From: Acidobacteriaceae bacterium
GTDB taxonomy: Bacteria; Acidobacteriota; Terriglobia; Terriglobales; Acidobacteriaceae
Direction of reading: 5' to 3'
Length of the DNA stretch: 5,814 nucleotides
Assembly (NCBI GenBank): GCA_003152795.1
Contig: PMBA01000113.1
Coordinates: 1 to 5,814 of the forward strand
Made by a program: the position numbers and the translations under genes. Below the pieces are notes generated by a model. It was not told the DNA's origin. It ran no database searches and saw only the letters and a program-made list of their open reading frames with translations. Shown here piece after piece: positions 1-5,585 of the stretch. Numbering within the stretch: the first letter of the stretch is position 1; each line of letters begins with the position of its first letter.

Positions 1-73
1 CAGCGCGAAACTGAGTCACTACCCGCATTTTGGTGTTCTGTAGCCGAGGGTGCCTTCGACCGGGCGCTTCGGT

Positions 74-79
74 TACAAT
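74..79 (+). promoter_or_regulatory. possible -10 element ahead of the esterase-like gene
   Basis: TACAAT matches five of six bases of the sigma70 -10 consensus and is AT-rich against a GC-rich background. It lies 10 bp before the ATG at 90. If used, transcription would begin within a few bases of the start codon, giving a nearly leaderless message, which would fit the lack of any Shine-Dalgarno there. No acceptable -35 lies 16-19 bp upstream, so this is weak. The first 89 bases hold no gene that can be supported. Confidence 0.25.
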
Positions 80-89
80 CCTCGCGCAC

Positions 90-800
90 ATGAACCGCGA
101 ATATCACAAACAATATAGCCACGAATTAGGACGCGACATGGAGTCGCTCGTATATGGCCACGCCGGGCACCCAATCCTGGTTTTTCCGACCTCCATGGGA
201 CGTTTTTTTGAGTATGAAGATTCGGGGATGATCCGCGCGTTGGCCGGAAAACTGGAGACGGGCGCGATTCAGGTGTTCTGCGTGGACAGCGTCGACGGCG
301 AGAGCTGGTACAACAAGAGCGCGCATCCGGGAGCCCGGATCTGGCGCCACGTGCAGTACGAGCGCTACCTGATCAACGAGTTTCTCCCGTTCCTGAAGTG
401 GAAAAACTGGGCTCCGCGGATGGCGGTGACGGGATGCAGTTTTGGCGGCTATCACGCGCTGAATTTTTCCATGCGGCATCCCGACCTGGTGTCGTCGTGC
501 GTCACCATGAGCGGATCGTTCGATATCAAGAGCTTCCTCGACGGCTACTACGATGACAATTGCTATTTCAACAATCCGCCAGACTATTTGCCCCGCACCA
601 CCGATGAGTGGTATCTGAGCCGCTACCGCCAGATGAGGATTGTGCTGGGATCGTCGGACTGGGATATGTGCCTGGACGCGAACGTGAAGATGTCGGCGAT
701 TCTGCATGGCAAGGGGATACCACATTGGCTGGATATCTACGGGGATAACAGCAAACACGATTGGCCGCTGTGGCAGCGGATGGCGGGAAAATATTTCTAG
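90..800 (+). CDS. alpha/beta-hydrolase, esterase superfamily
   Basis: This is a predicted soluble hydrolase of 236 residues with the alpha/beta-hydrolase fold, related to the putative-esterase (esterase D) group. The sequence shows a strand followed by the nucleophile elbow VTGCSFGGYHA, with the catalytic serine at about residue 117. A likely acid is in GSSDWD (Asp190 or Asp192), and the likely catalytic histidine is His223 in SKHDWPLW near the C-terminus. The triad therefore appears complete and in the usual order. No signal peptide or membrane segment is visible, so it should act in the cytoplasm. The ATG at 90 is chosen because the reading frame upstream of it (a TTG start at 30) has no family resemblance; there is no clear ribosome-binding site. 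It is followed after 109 bp by an ATP-grasp ligase on the same strand. It may release a product by ester, thioester or amide cleavage, but its substrate is unknown. The fold is confident, the role is not. Confidence 0.88.
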   Translation: MNREYHKQYSHELGRDMESLVYGHAGHPILVFPTSMGRFFEYEDSGMIRALAGKLETGAIQVFCVDSVDGESWYNKSAHPGARIWRHVQYERYLINEFLPFLKWKNWAPRMAVTGCSFGGYHALNFSMRHPDLVSSCVTMSGSFDIKSFLDGYYDDNCYFNNPPDYLPRTTDEWYLSRYRQMRIVLGSSDWDMCLDANVKMSAILHGKGIPHWLDIYGDNSKHDWPLWQRMAGKYF

Positions 801-803
801 GCG

Positions 804-887
804 CGTTGTTCGCCGTTCGCCGTTCGCAGCCGCACGGTAAGAGTCAGCGTTTGGCATCGGTCAGCGAACGACGAATAGCGAACAGCG
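804..887. repeat. imperfect inverted repeat (24-bp arms) in the first spacer
   Basis: Arms 804-827 and 864-887 are inverted copies matching at 20 of 24 positions, or 22 of 24 if G-U pairs are allowed in RNA, around a 36-base loop. The left arm contains a short iteration of GTTCGCC. The right arm is followed by a run of only four T (888-891), so it is a poor intrinsic terminator. It could instead be a dispersed intergenic repeat or a stabilising stem between genes 1 and 2. It occupies most of the 109-bp gap and leaves only the ribosome-binding site before the next gene. Confidence 0.6.
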
Positions 888-897
888 TTTTCACCAC

Positions 898-903
898 AAG
901 GAG
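898..903 (+). promoter_or_regulatory. Shine-Dalgarno of the ATP-grasp gene
   Basis: AAGGAG stands six bases before the ATG at 910, which is optimal spacing and fixes the start of that gene. It is the only strong ribosome-binding site in the window, so gene 2 may be translated more efficiently than its neighbours. Confidence 0.8.
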
Positions 904-909
904 TCGCTT

Positions 910-1893
910 ATGAGCACTAAGAAAATCGGAATTCTTTTCGGGATGGAGAATACCTTCCCGCCCGCACTGGTCGAGAAAATCAATAGCATGAAAACCGAAG
1001 GCGTCACGGCCGAGTTCGTAAAGATTGGCGGCATCCGCATGGATGAGCCCAAAAAATACGACGTAATCATCGACCGCATTTCGCAGGACATTCCTTTCTA
1101 CCGGGCTTATCTGAAGAACGCCGCGCTGCAGGGAACGATTGTGATTAACAATCCGTTCTGGTGGACGGCGGACGACAAGTTTTTCAACTATGCGCTGGCG
1201 CACAAGATGGGCGTGGCGATTCCACCGACGGTTATTTTGCCGCATCATACGCATCCGCCGGATACGACCGATCAATCCATGCGCAATCTGATGTACCCGC
1301 TGAATTGGGAAGAGGTGTTTGCCTATGTTGGGTTCCCGGCGTTTCTGAAGCCGTATGCCGGCGGCGGCTGGAAGCACGTCTACAAGGTCCATTCCCCGGA
1401 AGAGTTCTTCCACAACTACAACCAGACGGGCGACCTTTGCATGACCTTGCAGCATGGCGTGGAGTTTGAGGATTATTACCGCTGTTACGTGGTGGGGCAG
1501 GAAAAGGTGCACATCATGAAATACGATCCAAAGTCTCCGCATCATGAGCGGTACGTAAAGGGAAATCCGCAACCGGCAACGAAGTTGCAGGAGCGGATCG
1601 AGAAAGATGCGCTCGCGTTGTGCCGCGCCCTGGGCTACGACTTGAACACGGTGGAGTTTGCGGTAGAGGATGGCGTTCCGTATGCGATTGACTTCATGAA
1701 TCCGGCGCCGGATGCGGAAGTCACGTCGGTGGGACAGCAGAATTTCGAGTGGGTGGTGGACGCCGTCGCGGAGATGGCGGTAAAGAAGGCCCTGAGCGGG
1801 CAGAATCCGGTGGAGGAACTGCGCTGGGCGTCGTTCTTGAATGGGCCGAAGTGGGTGGAGATACGGGCGCCGAAGCCACGGAAGAAGGCGTAG
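910..1893 (+). CDS. ATP-grasp family carboxylate-amine ligase
   Basis: This 327-residue soluble protein has the classical order of an ATP-grasp ligase, an enzyme class that phosphorylates a carboxylate with ATP and couples it to an amine. Residues 1-80 form the pre-ATP-grasp domain (KIGILFGMEN, then DRIS at 55-58). The segment INNPFWWTADDKFFNYALAHK and the following GVAIPPTVIL resemble the DK...PPT region of RimK and glutathione synthetase relatives. The ATP-binding lysine is probably Lys147 in FLKP, followed by a glycine-rich loop at 151-153. YRCYVVG (190-196) is the usual arginine-containing strand. The metal site is read in NTVEFAVEDGVPYAIDFMNP (Glu249, Asp261, Asn264). Asp261 stands where many relatives have Glu. 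The tail is basic (PKPRKKA). It lies between the hydrolase and the GCS2-type ligase, suggesting that the ligases act on a shared metabolite. Substrates cannot be assigned. Confidence 0.88.
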   Translation: MSTKKIGILFGMENTFPPALVEKINSMKTEGVTAEFVKIGGIRMDEPKKYDVIIDRISQDIPFYRAYLKNAALQGTIVINNPFWWTADDKFFNYALAHKMGVAIPPTVILPHHTHPPDTTDQSMRNLMYPLNWEEVFAYVGFPAFLKPYAGGGWKHVYKVHSPEEFFHNYNQTGDLCMTLQHGVEFEDYYRCYVVGQEKVHIMKYDPKSPHHERYVKGNPQPATKLQERIEKDALALCRALGYDLNTVEFAVEDGVPYAIDFMNPAPDAEVTSVGQQNFEWVVDAVAEMAVKKALSGQNPVEELRWASFLNGPKWVEIRAPKPRKKA

Positions 1894-1897
1894 GAAT

Positions 1898-1951
1898 GTG
1901 TGGCGGCGGGGCTTCGCCCCAGCAGGACCGGGCCGAGCCCCGTCCCCACAC
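1898..1951. repeat. three-way-junction palindromic element (REP-like)
   Basis: An outer 6-bp stem (GTGTGG at 1898-1903 with CCACAC at 1946-1951) encloses two hairpins. The first is GGGGC-TTC-GCCCC at 1908-1920. The second, at 1925-1945, has a GGAC/GTCC stem, one C-C mismatch and a GGGC/GCCC stem. Nearly every base is in a stem. It begins four bases after the stop codon of the ATP-grasp gene, has no T-tract, and looks like a dispersed palindromic element. It may still protect the 3' end of the upstream message or reduce readthrough. Confidence 0.65.
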
Positions 1952-1960
1952 CAGCATCTC

Positions 1961-1974
1961 ATTGGTATACTAAT
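1961..1974. promoter_or_regulatory. candidate GntR/FadR-type operator
   Basis: ATTGGTATACTAAT is a 14-bp palindrome with a single mismatched pair (G1964 with T1971). It fits the TNGTNNACNA pattern typical of FadR-subfamily GntR regulators and differs by one base from the ATTGGTATACCAAT core known for UxuR/ExuR sites. It covers the extended -10 of the next transcript, so a bound protein would block initiation. No regulator gene is present in the window, so the cognate protein is unknown. Confidence 0.45.
1963..1971 (+). promoter_or_regulatory. extended -10 promoter element before the GCS2-type ligase
   Basis: TGG followed by TATACT fits the extended -10 form (TGn-TATAAT) with one mismatch. 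The region upstream is GC-rich palindrome and gives no -35, which extended -10 promoters tolerate. Initiation would fall near 1977-1980, leaving a leader of about 45 bases that contains the hairpin at 1983-2009. Genes 3 and 4, and perhaps 5, could therefore be transcribed separately from genes 1 and 2. Confidence 0.4.
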
Positions 1975-1982
1975 TGGACTTT

Positions 1983-2009
1983 CTGCCAGGGCTCCTTCCC
2001 GCCTGGCAG
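1983..2009 (+). promoter_or_regulatory. 8-bp leader hairpin ahead of the GCS2-type ligase start
   Basis: CTGCCAGG at 1983-1990 and CCTGGCAG at 2002-2009 are perfect inverted repeats around an 11-base pyrimidine-rich loop, ending 14 bases before the ATG at 2024. Only a weak GGA (2014-2016) could serve as ribosome-binding site in the remaining bases. The stem could influence ribosome access, but it lacks a T-run and is not a terminator. Confidence 0.45.
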
Positions 2010-2023
2010 CTCTGGATGCCGCG

Positions 2024-3163
2024 ATGAGGCCTACATTCACGCTGGGAATCGAAGAAGAGTATCAGACCGTCGATCCCGAGACTCGCGATCTTCGTTCGCA
2101 TATTCACGCCGAGATCATCGAGAAGGGCAAGTTGATCCTGCAGGAACGGGTCAAGACCGAGATGCATCAATCGGTGGTGGAAGTAGGGACGTCGGTCTGC
2201 GCCAATATTAAAGAAGCCCGCGAAGAACTGAAGAAACTGCGGCAGCACATGATCCGGCTGTCGCGGGAAAATGGCCTTAGGCTGGCTTCGGCGGCAACCC
2301 ATCCGTTTGCGGACTGGCGCATGCAGGAAGTTACGCCCGGCGAGCGCTACAAAAATATCGTCCAGGATATGCAACTGGTGGCGCGGGCGAACCTCATCTT
2401 CGGCCTGCACGTGCACGTCGGTATTGAGGATCGCGAAACCGCGATCCAGTTGATGAATCACGCGCGCTATTTTGTTCCCCACCTGCTGGCGCTGTCCTCG
2501 AATTCGCCTTTCTGGCTGGGCATGGACACGGGGTTGCACTCCTACCGCTGCAAGGTGTTCGACAAGTTTCCGCGCACCAACCTGCCCGATTATTTTCCCA
2601 GCTGGGGCGAGTACGAGAATTACGTCAAGCTGCTGGTGAAGACGAACTCCATCGACAACGCGAAGAAAATCTGGTGGGACATCCGCCCCCATCCATTCTT
2701 CGACACGCTGGAGTTCCGGGTGTGCGATATTCCCATGCGGCTCGACGAGACGATCGCGCTGGCGGCCCTGATCCAGGCCACCGTGGTCAAACTGTACAAG
2801 CTGCACTCGCAGAATCAGGGATTCCGGCTGTACCGGAAGTCGCTGCTGATGGAGAACAAGTGGCGGGCGGCGCGCTATGGCATCAATGGGAAACTCATCG
2901 ATTTCGGCAAGTCGATGGAGGTTCCAGAGCGCGAACTGATCGAAGAGTACCTCGCATTCGTCGATGATGTGCTGGACGAATTGGATTCCCGCGCGGAAGT
3001 GGAGTACATCCGCGAGATTATGAAGATGGGCACCGGCGCGGACCGCCAGTTGGATGTGTACCGCAAAACCGGCGACATGAAAGCCGTGGTTGACTACATC
3101 ATAGAGGAGACTGAGGTGGGCGTGGACGAGGTGGATAGTTTGCCCACCGCACGGGCCGTCTGA
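2024..3163 (+). CDS. GCS2/YbdK-type glutamate-cysteine ligase-like carboxylate-amine ligase
   Basis: This 379-residue protein belongs to the GCS2 family, whose members use ATP to join an amino-acid carboxylate to an amine. E. coli YbdK, of about the same length, has weak gamma-glutamylcysteine synthetase activity. Family marks are the N-terminal FTLGIEEEYQTVDPET (residues 5-20) with the acidic metal-binding cluster, Glu53 in QSVVEVGT, FGLHVHVGI (126-134) with His129 and His131, SSNSPFW (158-164), the WWDIRPHPFFDTLEFRVCD block (217-235), and ENKWRAARYG (277-286). All are intact. The ATG at 2024 is preferred because the frame continues upstream only as arginine-rich, non-homologous sequence through the palindromic element, while family similarity starts at residue 4. 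Its stop overlaps the start of the M29-like gene by one base, so the two are translationally coupled. The acceptor and donor substrates are unknown; true glutathione synthesis is possible but not shown. Confidence 0.92.
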   Translation: MRPTFTLGIEEEYQTVDPETRDLRSHIHAEIIEKGKLILQERVKTEMHQSVVEVGTSVCANIKEAREELKKLRQHMIRLSRENGLRLASAATHPFADWRMQEVTPGERYKNIVQDMQLVARANLIFGLHVHVGIEDRETAIQLMNHARYFVPHLLALSSNSPFWLGMDTGLHSYRCKVFDKFPRTNLPDYFPSWGEYENYVKLLVKTNSIDNAKKIWWDIRPHPFFDTLEFRVCDIPMRLDETIALAALIQATVVKLYKLHSQNQGFRLYRKSLLMENKWRAARYGINGKLIDFGKSMEVPERELIEEYLAFVDDVLDELDSRAEVEYIREIMKMGTGADRQLDVYRKTGDMKAVVDYIIEETEVGVDEVDSLPTARAV

Positions 3164-4227
3164 TGAGTTTGATGAATACTTTTTCGAATACTGCCGAACA
3201 ATCCAAACGACAACTGAATCAGCTGGCCTTTGATCCCGAACTCACGCCGGGGGCGCGCAATGCGGTGCGCGTCTGCCTGCGCGTCGAGCCCACGGAAAAA
3301 GTAACCGTCATCACCGATGAAGTGAGCCTGGAAATCGCGGCGGCGCTGGTGCGAGAACTCGAGGAACTGGGCTGCCGCTACCAGACCTGGGTGCTGGAGG
3401 ATGTGGCCAAGCGTCCGCTATCGGATTTGCCGCTGCCGATCATTGACGATCTGGAGACCAGCCAGGTCAGCATTTTTGCGGTGCAGGCGCAGACCAATGA
3501 ACTGAAGTCGCGCATGCAGATGACGGACGTGGTGAATCGGCGAAAAATCCGCCACGCCCACATGGTCAACATCAACAAGCGCATCATGCTCGAAGGCATG
3601 CGCGCGGATTTCCAGAAGGTGGACCGGCTGAGCGTGAAAGTTCTGGAGACCGTCCTCAAAGCGAAGCAGATCCGCGCCACCACACCCGCCGGGACGAACC
3701 TGGTGGCCGATTTGAATCCGAATTATCGCTGGGTGAAGACGAGCGGAATTATCAGCACGGAAAAGTGGGGAAACCTGCCCGGCGGCGAAGTGTTCACCAC
3801 CCCAGGCGAGGTGAACGGCACGTTCGTGATTGATGGAGTGGTGGGCGATTATTTGTGCGCGAAGTTCGGGGCTTTGAAAAACAGTCCGCTGACCATCCAG
3901 GTGAAGGGGAACCGCCTGGTCGAGGCACACTCGGCAAACCGGGAATTGCAGGACGATTTCTGGGCTTACACCCATACCGATGAGAACAGCAACCGGGTGG
4001 GCGAATTTGCCATTGGGACGAACATCGAACTGAAGGATGTGATCGGGGAAATCTTGCAGGATGAAAAATACCCCGGGGTGCACATTGCCTTTGGAAATCC
4101 GTACGGAGCCCACACGGGAGCGGAGTGGTATTCGTCGACCCACATCGATGTGGTGGGACGGAATTTCGATATCTGGGTCGACGGCGAGCAGATCATGCGG
4201 GACGGCCAGTTTCTAATCGAGGCTTAG
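3163..4227 (+). CDS. M29-like metallo-aminopeptidase (aminopeptidase T superfamily)
   Basis: This 354-residue soluble protein resembles family M29, dinuclear-metal aminopeptidases such as aminopeptidase T and AmpS. Candidate metal ligands are in the expected order: Glu209 in GGEVFTTP, Glu281 in VGEFAIGTN, His307 in GVHIAFGNPYG, and His327 with Asp329 in STHIDVV. The C-terminal IWVDGEQIMRDGQF strand pair is also typical. Classical members run to about 410 residues, so this one is short and closer in length to the NicX-type iron dioxygenases, which share the fold and keep the final His-x-Asp. Peptidase chemistry fits the ligase context better, but an atypical activity cannot be excluded. The ATG shares its A with the TGA stop of the GCS2 gene (TGATG) and has no Shine-Dalgarno, which implies reinitiation and close to equal production. 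A second in-frame ATG lies at 3172. It may trim or recycle the ligase product. Confidence 0.85.
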   Translation: MSLMNTFSNTAEQSKRQLNQLAFDPELTPGARNAVRVCLRVEPTEKVTVITDEVSLEIAAALVRELEELGCRYQTWVLEDVAKRPLSDLPLPIIDDLETSQVSIFAVQAQTNELKSRMQMTDVVNRRKIRHAHMVNINKRIMLEGMRADFQKVDRLSVKVLETVLKAKQIRATTPAGTNLVADLNPNYRWVKTSGIISTEKWGNLPGGEVFTTPGEVNGTFVIDGVVGDYLCAKFGALKNSPLTIQVKGNRLVEAHSANRELQDDFWAYTHTDENSNRVGEFAIGTNIELKDVIGEILQDEKYPGVHIAFGNPYGAHTGAEWYSSTHIDVVGRNFDIWVDGEQIMRDGQFLIEA

Positions 4228-4237
4228 AGCTTGTCAC

Positions 4238-4262
4238 CGCCGAGACGCGGAGAGCGCCGAGC
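4238..4262 (+). repeat. short tandem repeat, CGCSGAGA units
   Basis: Three near-identical 8-base units stand at 4238-4245, 4246-4253 and 4255-4262, with one extra G before the third. They lie just after the stop of the M29-like gene. The unit is a low-complexity motif and no function is evident. Confidence 0.5.
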
Positions 4263-4309
4263 AAAGCTAAGCCTGGCTTTGCCTGGTTGGACGGGCGAGG
4301 GCGCCCGTC
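4261..4309. repeat. two consecutive hairpins in the spacer before the second ATP-grasp gene
   Basis: The first is GCAAAGC (4261-4267) with GCTTTGC (4276-4282) around an 8-base loop. The second is GACGGGCG (4290-4297) with CGCCCGTC (4302-4309) around AGGG, a very stable 8-bp stem. Neither is followed by a T-tract, so intrinsic termination is doubtful. A perfect duplication of CTAACTT (4316-4322, 4323-4329) fills the gap before the ATG at 4332. The block may be a REP-like element or a processing site that adjusts expression of gene 5 relative to gene 4. Confidence 0.55.
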
Positions 4310-4331
4310 TCTCCACTAACTTCTAACTTCG

Positions 4332-5528
4332 ATGATTCCCTCTTATCGGAAAAGCTTCAACTCGAACTTCACTCCCGAAAAATACGAGCGCTTGCGGCGC
4401 GAGATGGCTTCGCGGTGCGGCATGGAGATTCCATTTGCGGTTTCCGAGACACCTTGCTTCTTTCCAGGCGCCCTGGTCGAGCGCATGGGCGAGGATGGGA
4501 AAGCGCTGATCCGGCAGTTAGTGGAGAATCCCGAGTATCTGGCGCGCTCCGAGGCTTCGATCCCCGCGAAATTCCGGGTGCCCAATCAATCGCCGCATCC
4601 GATGTTTGTCCAGGTGGACTTCGGACTGGTGCGGGATGCGGCGGGCGAGTTACAGCCCAAACTGGTCGAGTTACAGGCCTTCCCTTCCCTCTACGCATTC
4701 CAGGCGGTGTTGTCTCAGGCCTACATCGATGTTTTCTCCCTCGATCCCAATCTTCGTTACTTCCTGAGCGGGCTCGACTCGGCTTCTTACAAACGGCTGT
4801 TGCAGGATGCGATTGTGGCGGGGCACGATCCGGCGAATGTCGTGTTGATGGAGGTTGATCCGGAGGCCCAGAAAACGCGTCCGGATTTTATCGCGACGGA
4901 GAAGCTGCTCGGGATTCGCACGGTGTGCATCACCAGGATTCGCAAACTGGGGCGGCGGCTCTTTTACGAGGATGGCGGAAAGCAGATTCCGATTGAGCGG
5001 ATTTACAACCGCACCATCGTGGATGAACTGGAGCGTAAAGGCGTCGTTCTGCCGTTTGATTTTCGCGATGACCTGGATGTGGAGTGGGCGGGGCATCCGA
5101 ACTGGTATTTCCGGATCAGCAAGTATTCGATTCCCTATTTAAAGCACCCGTCAGTGCCGCGGACATGGTTTCTGGATCAACTGGCGGAAGTGCCGGCGGA
5201 CCTGGAGAATTTTGTGCTCAAACCGCTGTATTCGTTCGCCGGATTGGGCGTGGTGATTGCGCCTTCCCGGGCCGATATTGACGCGATTCCCGCCGCGAAA
5301 CGCAGCGCCTACATTCTGCAGGAGCGGATGAACTTCACGCCGCTGGTGGAGACTCCCTACGGGCTGACTAAAGTCGAATTGCGGACCATGTATGTGTGGC
5401 TCGATGAGTTGGTCCCGGTGCTGACAATCGTGCGCATGGGCCGCGGTCTGATGATGGGCGTGGATCAGAATAAGAATATGAAATGGGTAGGATCGTCGGC
5501 GGCGCTGGTGAGCGGGCCGACCGCGTGA
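4332..5528 (+). CDS. putative circularly permuted ATP-grasp ligase-like protein
   Basis: This 398-residue soluble protein does not match a named enzyme by eye, but it has ATP-grasp features in an unusual order. An N-terminal block, FVQVDFGLVRD (92-102) and PKLVELQAFPSLYAFQ (109-124), looks like the metal-binding strands that normally close an ATP-grasp domain. IYNRTIVDEL (224-233) and the aromatic WYFRISKYSIPYLKH (258-272) follow. Only then come the ATP-binding strand FVLKPLYSFAGLGVVIAP (294-311, Lys297 and a glycine-rich turn at 304-307), the hinge-like YILQERM (327-333) and VELRTMYVW (348-356). This order suggests circular permutation, as in glutathionylspermidine-synthetase-like and related ATP-grasp groups. 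The start at 4332 has no Shine-Dalgarno and no better alternative. Placed 104 bp after the M29-like gene, it probably adds a second ligation step or modifies the same metabolite. Loss of catalysis is possible. Confidence 0.75.
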   Translation: MIPSYRKSFNSNFTPEKYERLRREMASRCGMEIPFAVSETPCFFPGALVERMGEDGKALIRQLVENPEYLARSEASIPAKFRVPNQSPHPMFVQVDFGLVRDAAGELQPKLVELQAFPSLYAFQAVLSQAYIDVFSLDPNLRYFLSGLDSASYKRLLQDAIVAGHDPANVVLMEVDPEAQKTRPDFIATEKLLGIRTVCITRIRKLGRRLFYEDGGKQIPIERIYNRTIVDELERKGVVLPFDFRDDLDVEWAGHPNWYFRISKYSIPYLKHPSVPRTWFLDQLAEVPADLENFVLKPLYSFAGLGVVIAPSRADIDAIPAAKRSAYILQERMNFTPLVETPYGLTKVELRTMYVWLDELVPVLTIVRMGRGLMMGVDQNKNMKWVGSSAALVSGPTA

Positions 5529-5556
5529 TCACTCGGTACGTATCCTCCAAACTCGG

Positions 5557-5585
5557 TTGACCCGACCGGGATGACACTCTAACAT
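5557..5585 (+). promoter_or_regulatory. sigma70-type promoter for the kinase gene
   Basis: TTGACC (5557-5562) matches five of six -35 bases, and TAACAT (5580-5585) matches four of six -10 bases, with an exact 17-bp spacer. Initiation near 5592 would give a leader of about 74 bases before the ATG at 5666. A 7-base direct repeat, ACTCGGT (5531-5537 and 5551-5557), lies just upstream with a 20-bp period, and its second copy touches the -35. The kinase is therefore probably not part of the ligase operon. The rest of the 137-bp gap shows nothing further. Confidence 0.5.

Noticed and set aside
1..93. Possible tail of an upstream gene, open in frame 1 from the edge and ending at TGA 91-93, overlapping the ATG at 90
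   Set aside because: The ATGA overlap is suggestive, but the 30 codons have mixed third-position use unlike the neighbouring genes and no recognisable motif; a second frame also ends at 41-43. Not decidable from this window.
126..857. A 243-codon open frame on the minus strand opposite the hydrolase gene
   Set aside because: Same shadow composition, no recognisable domain, and it runs through the inverted repeat.
1841..2023. Upstream extension of the GCS2-type protein by 61 residues
   Set aside because: The extension overlaps the end of the ATP-grasp gene, crosses the palindromic element and is Arg/Gly/Pro-rich without similarity; family homology begins right after the ATG at 2024.
844..2040. 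A 398-codon open frame on the minus strand opposite the ATP-grasp gene
   Set aside because: It is antisense to a well-supported gene, is rich in Arg, His and Leu as expected from the complement of GC-biased codons, and shows no family motif.
1970..2806. A 278-codon minus-strand open frame opposite the GCS2-type gene
   Set aside because: It overlaps conserved GCS2 motifs on the other strand and has no protein-like features of its own.
2024..3163. Naming the GCS2-type gene gshA or egtA
   Set aside because: The family includes enzymes of several specificities, and neither a clear glutathione synthetase nor ergothioneine genes accompany it.
3418..4143. A 241-codon minus-strand open frame opposite the M29-like gene
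   Set aside because: Shadow of the real gene; no motif or start signal.
4290..4309. Intrinsic terminator after the M29-like gene
   Set aside because: The stem is strong but is followed by TCTCTCCAC rather than a T-tract, so it is listed as a repeat structure instead.
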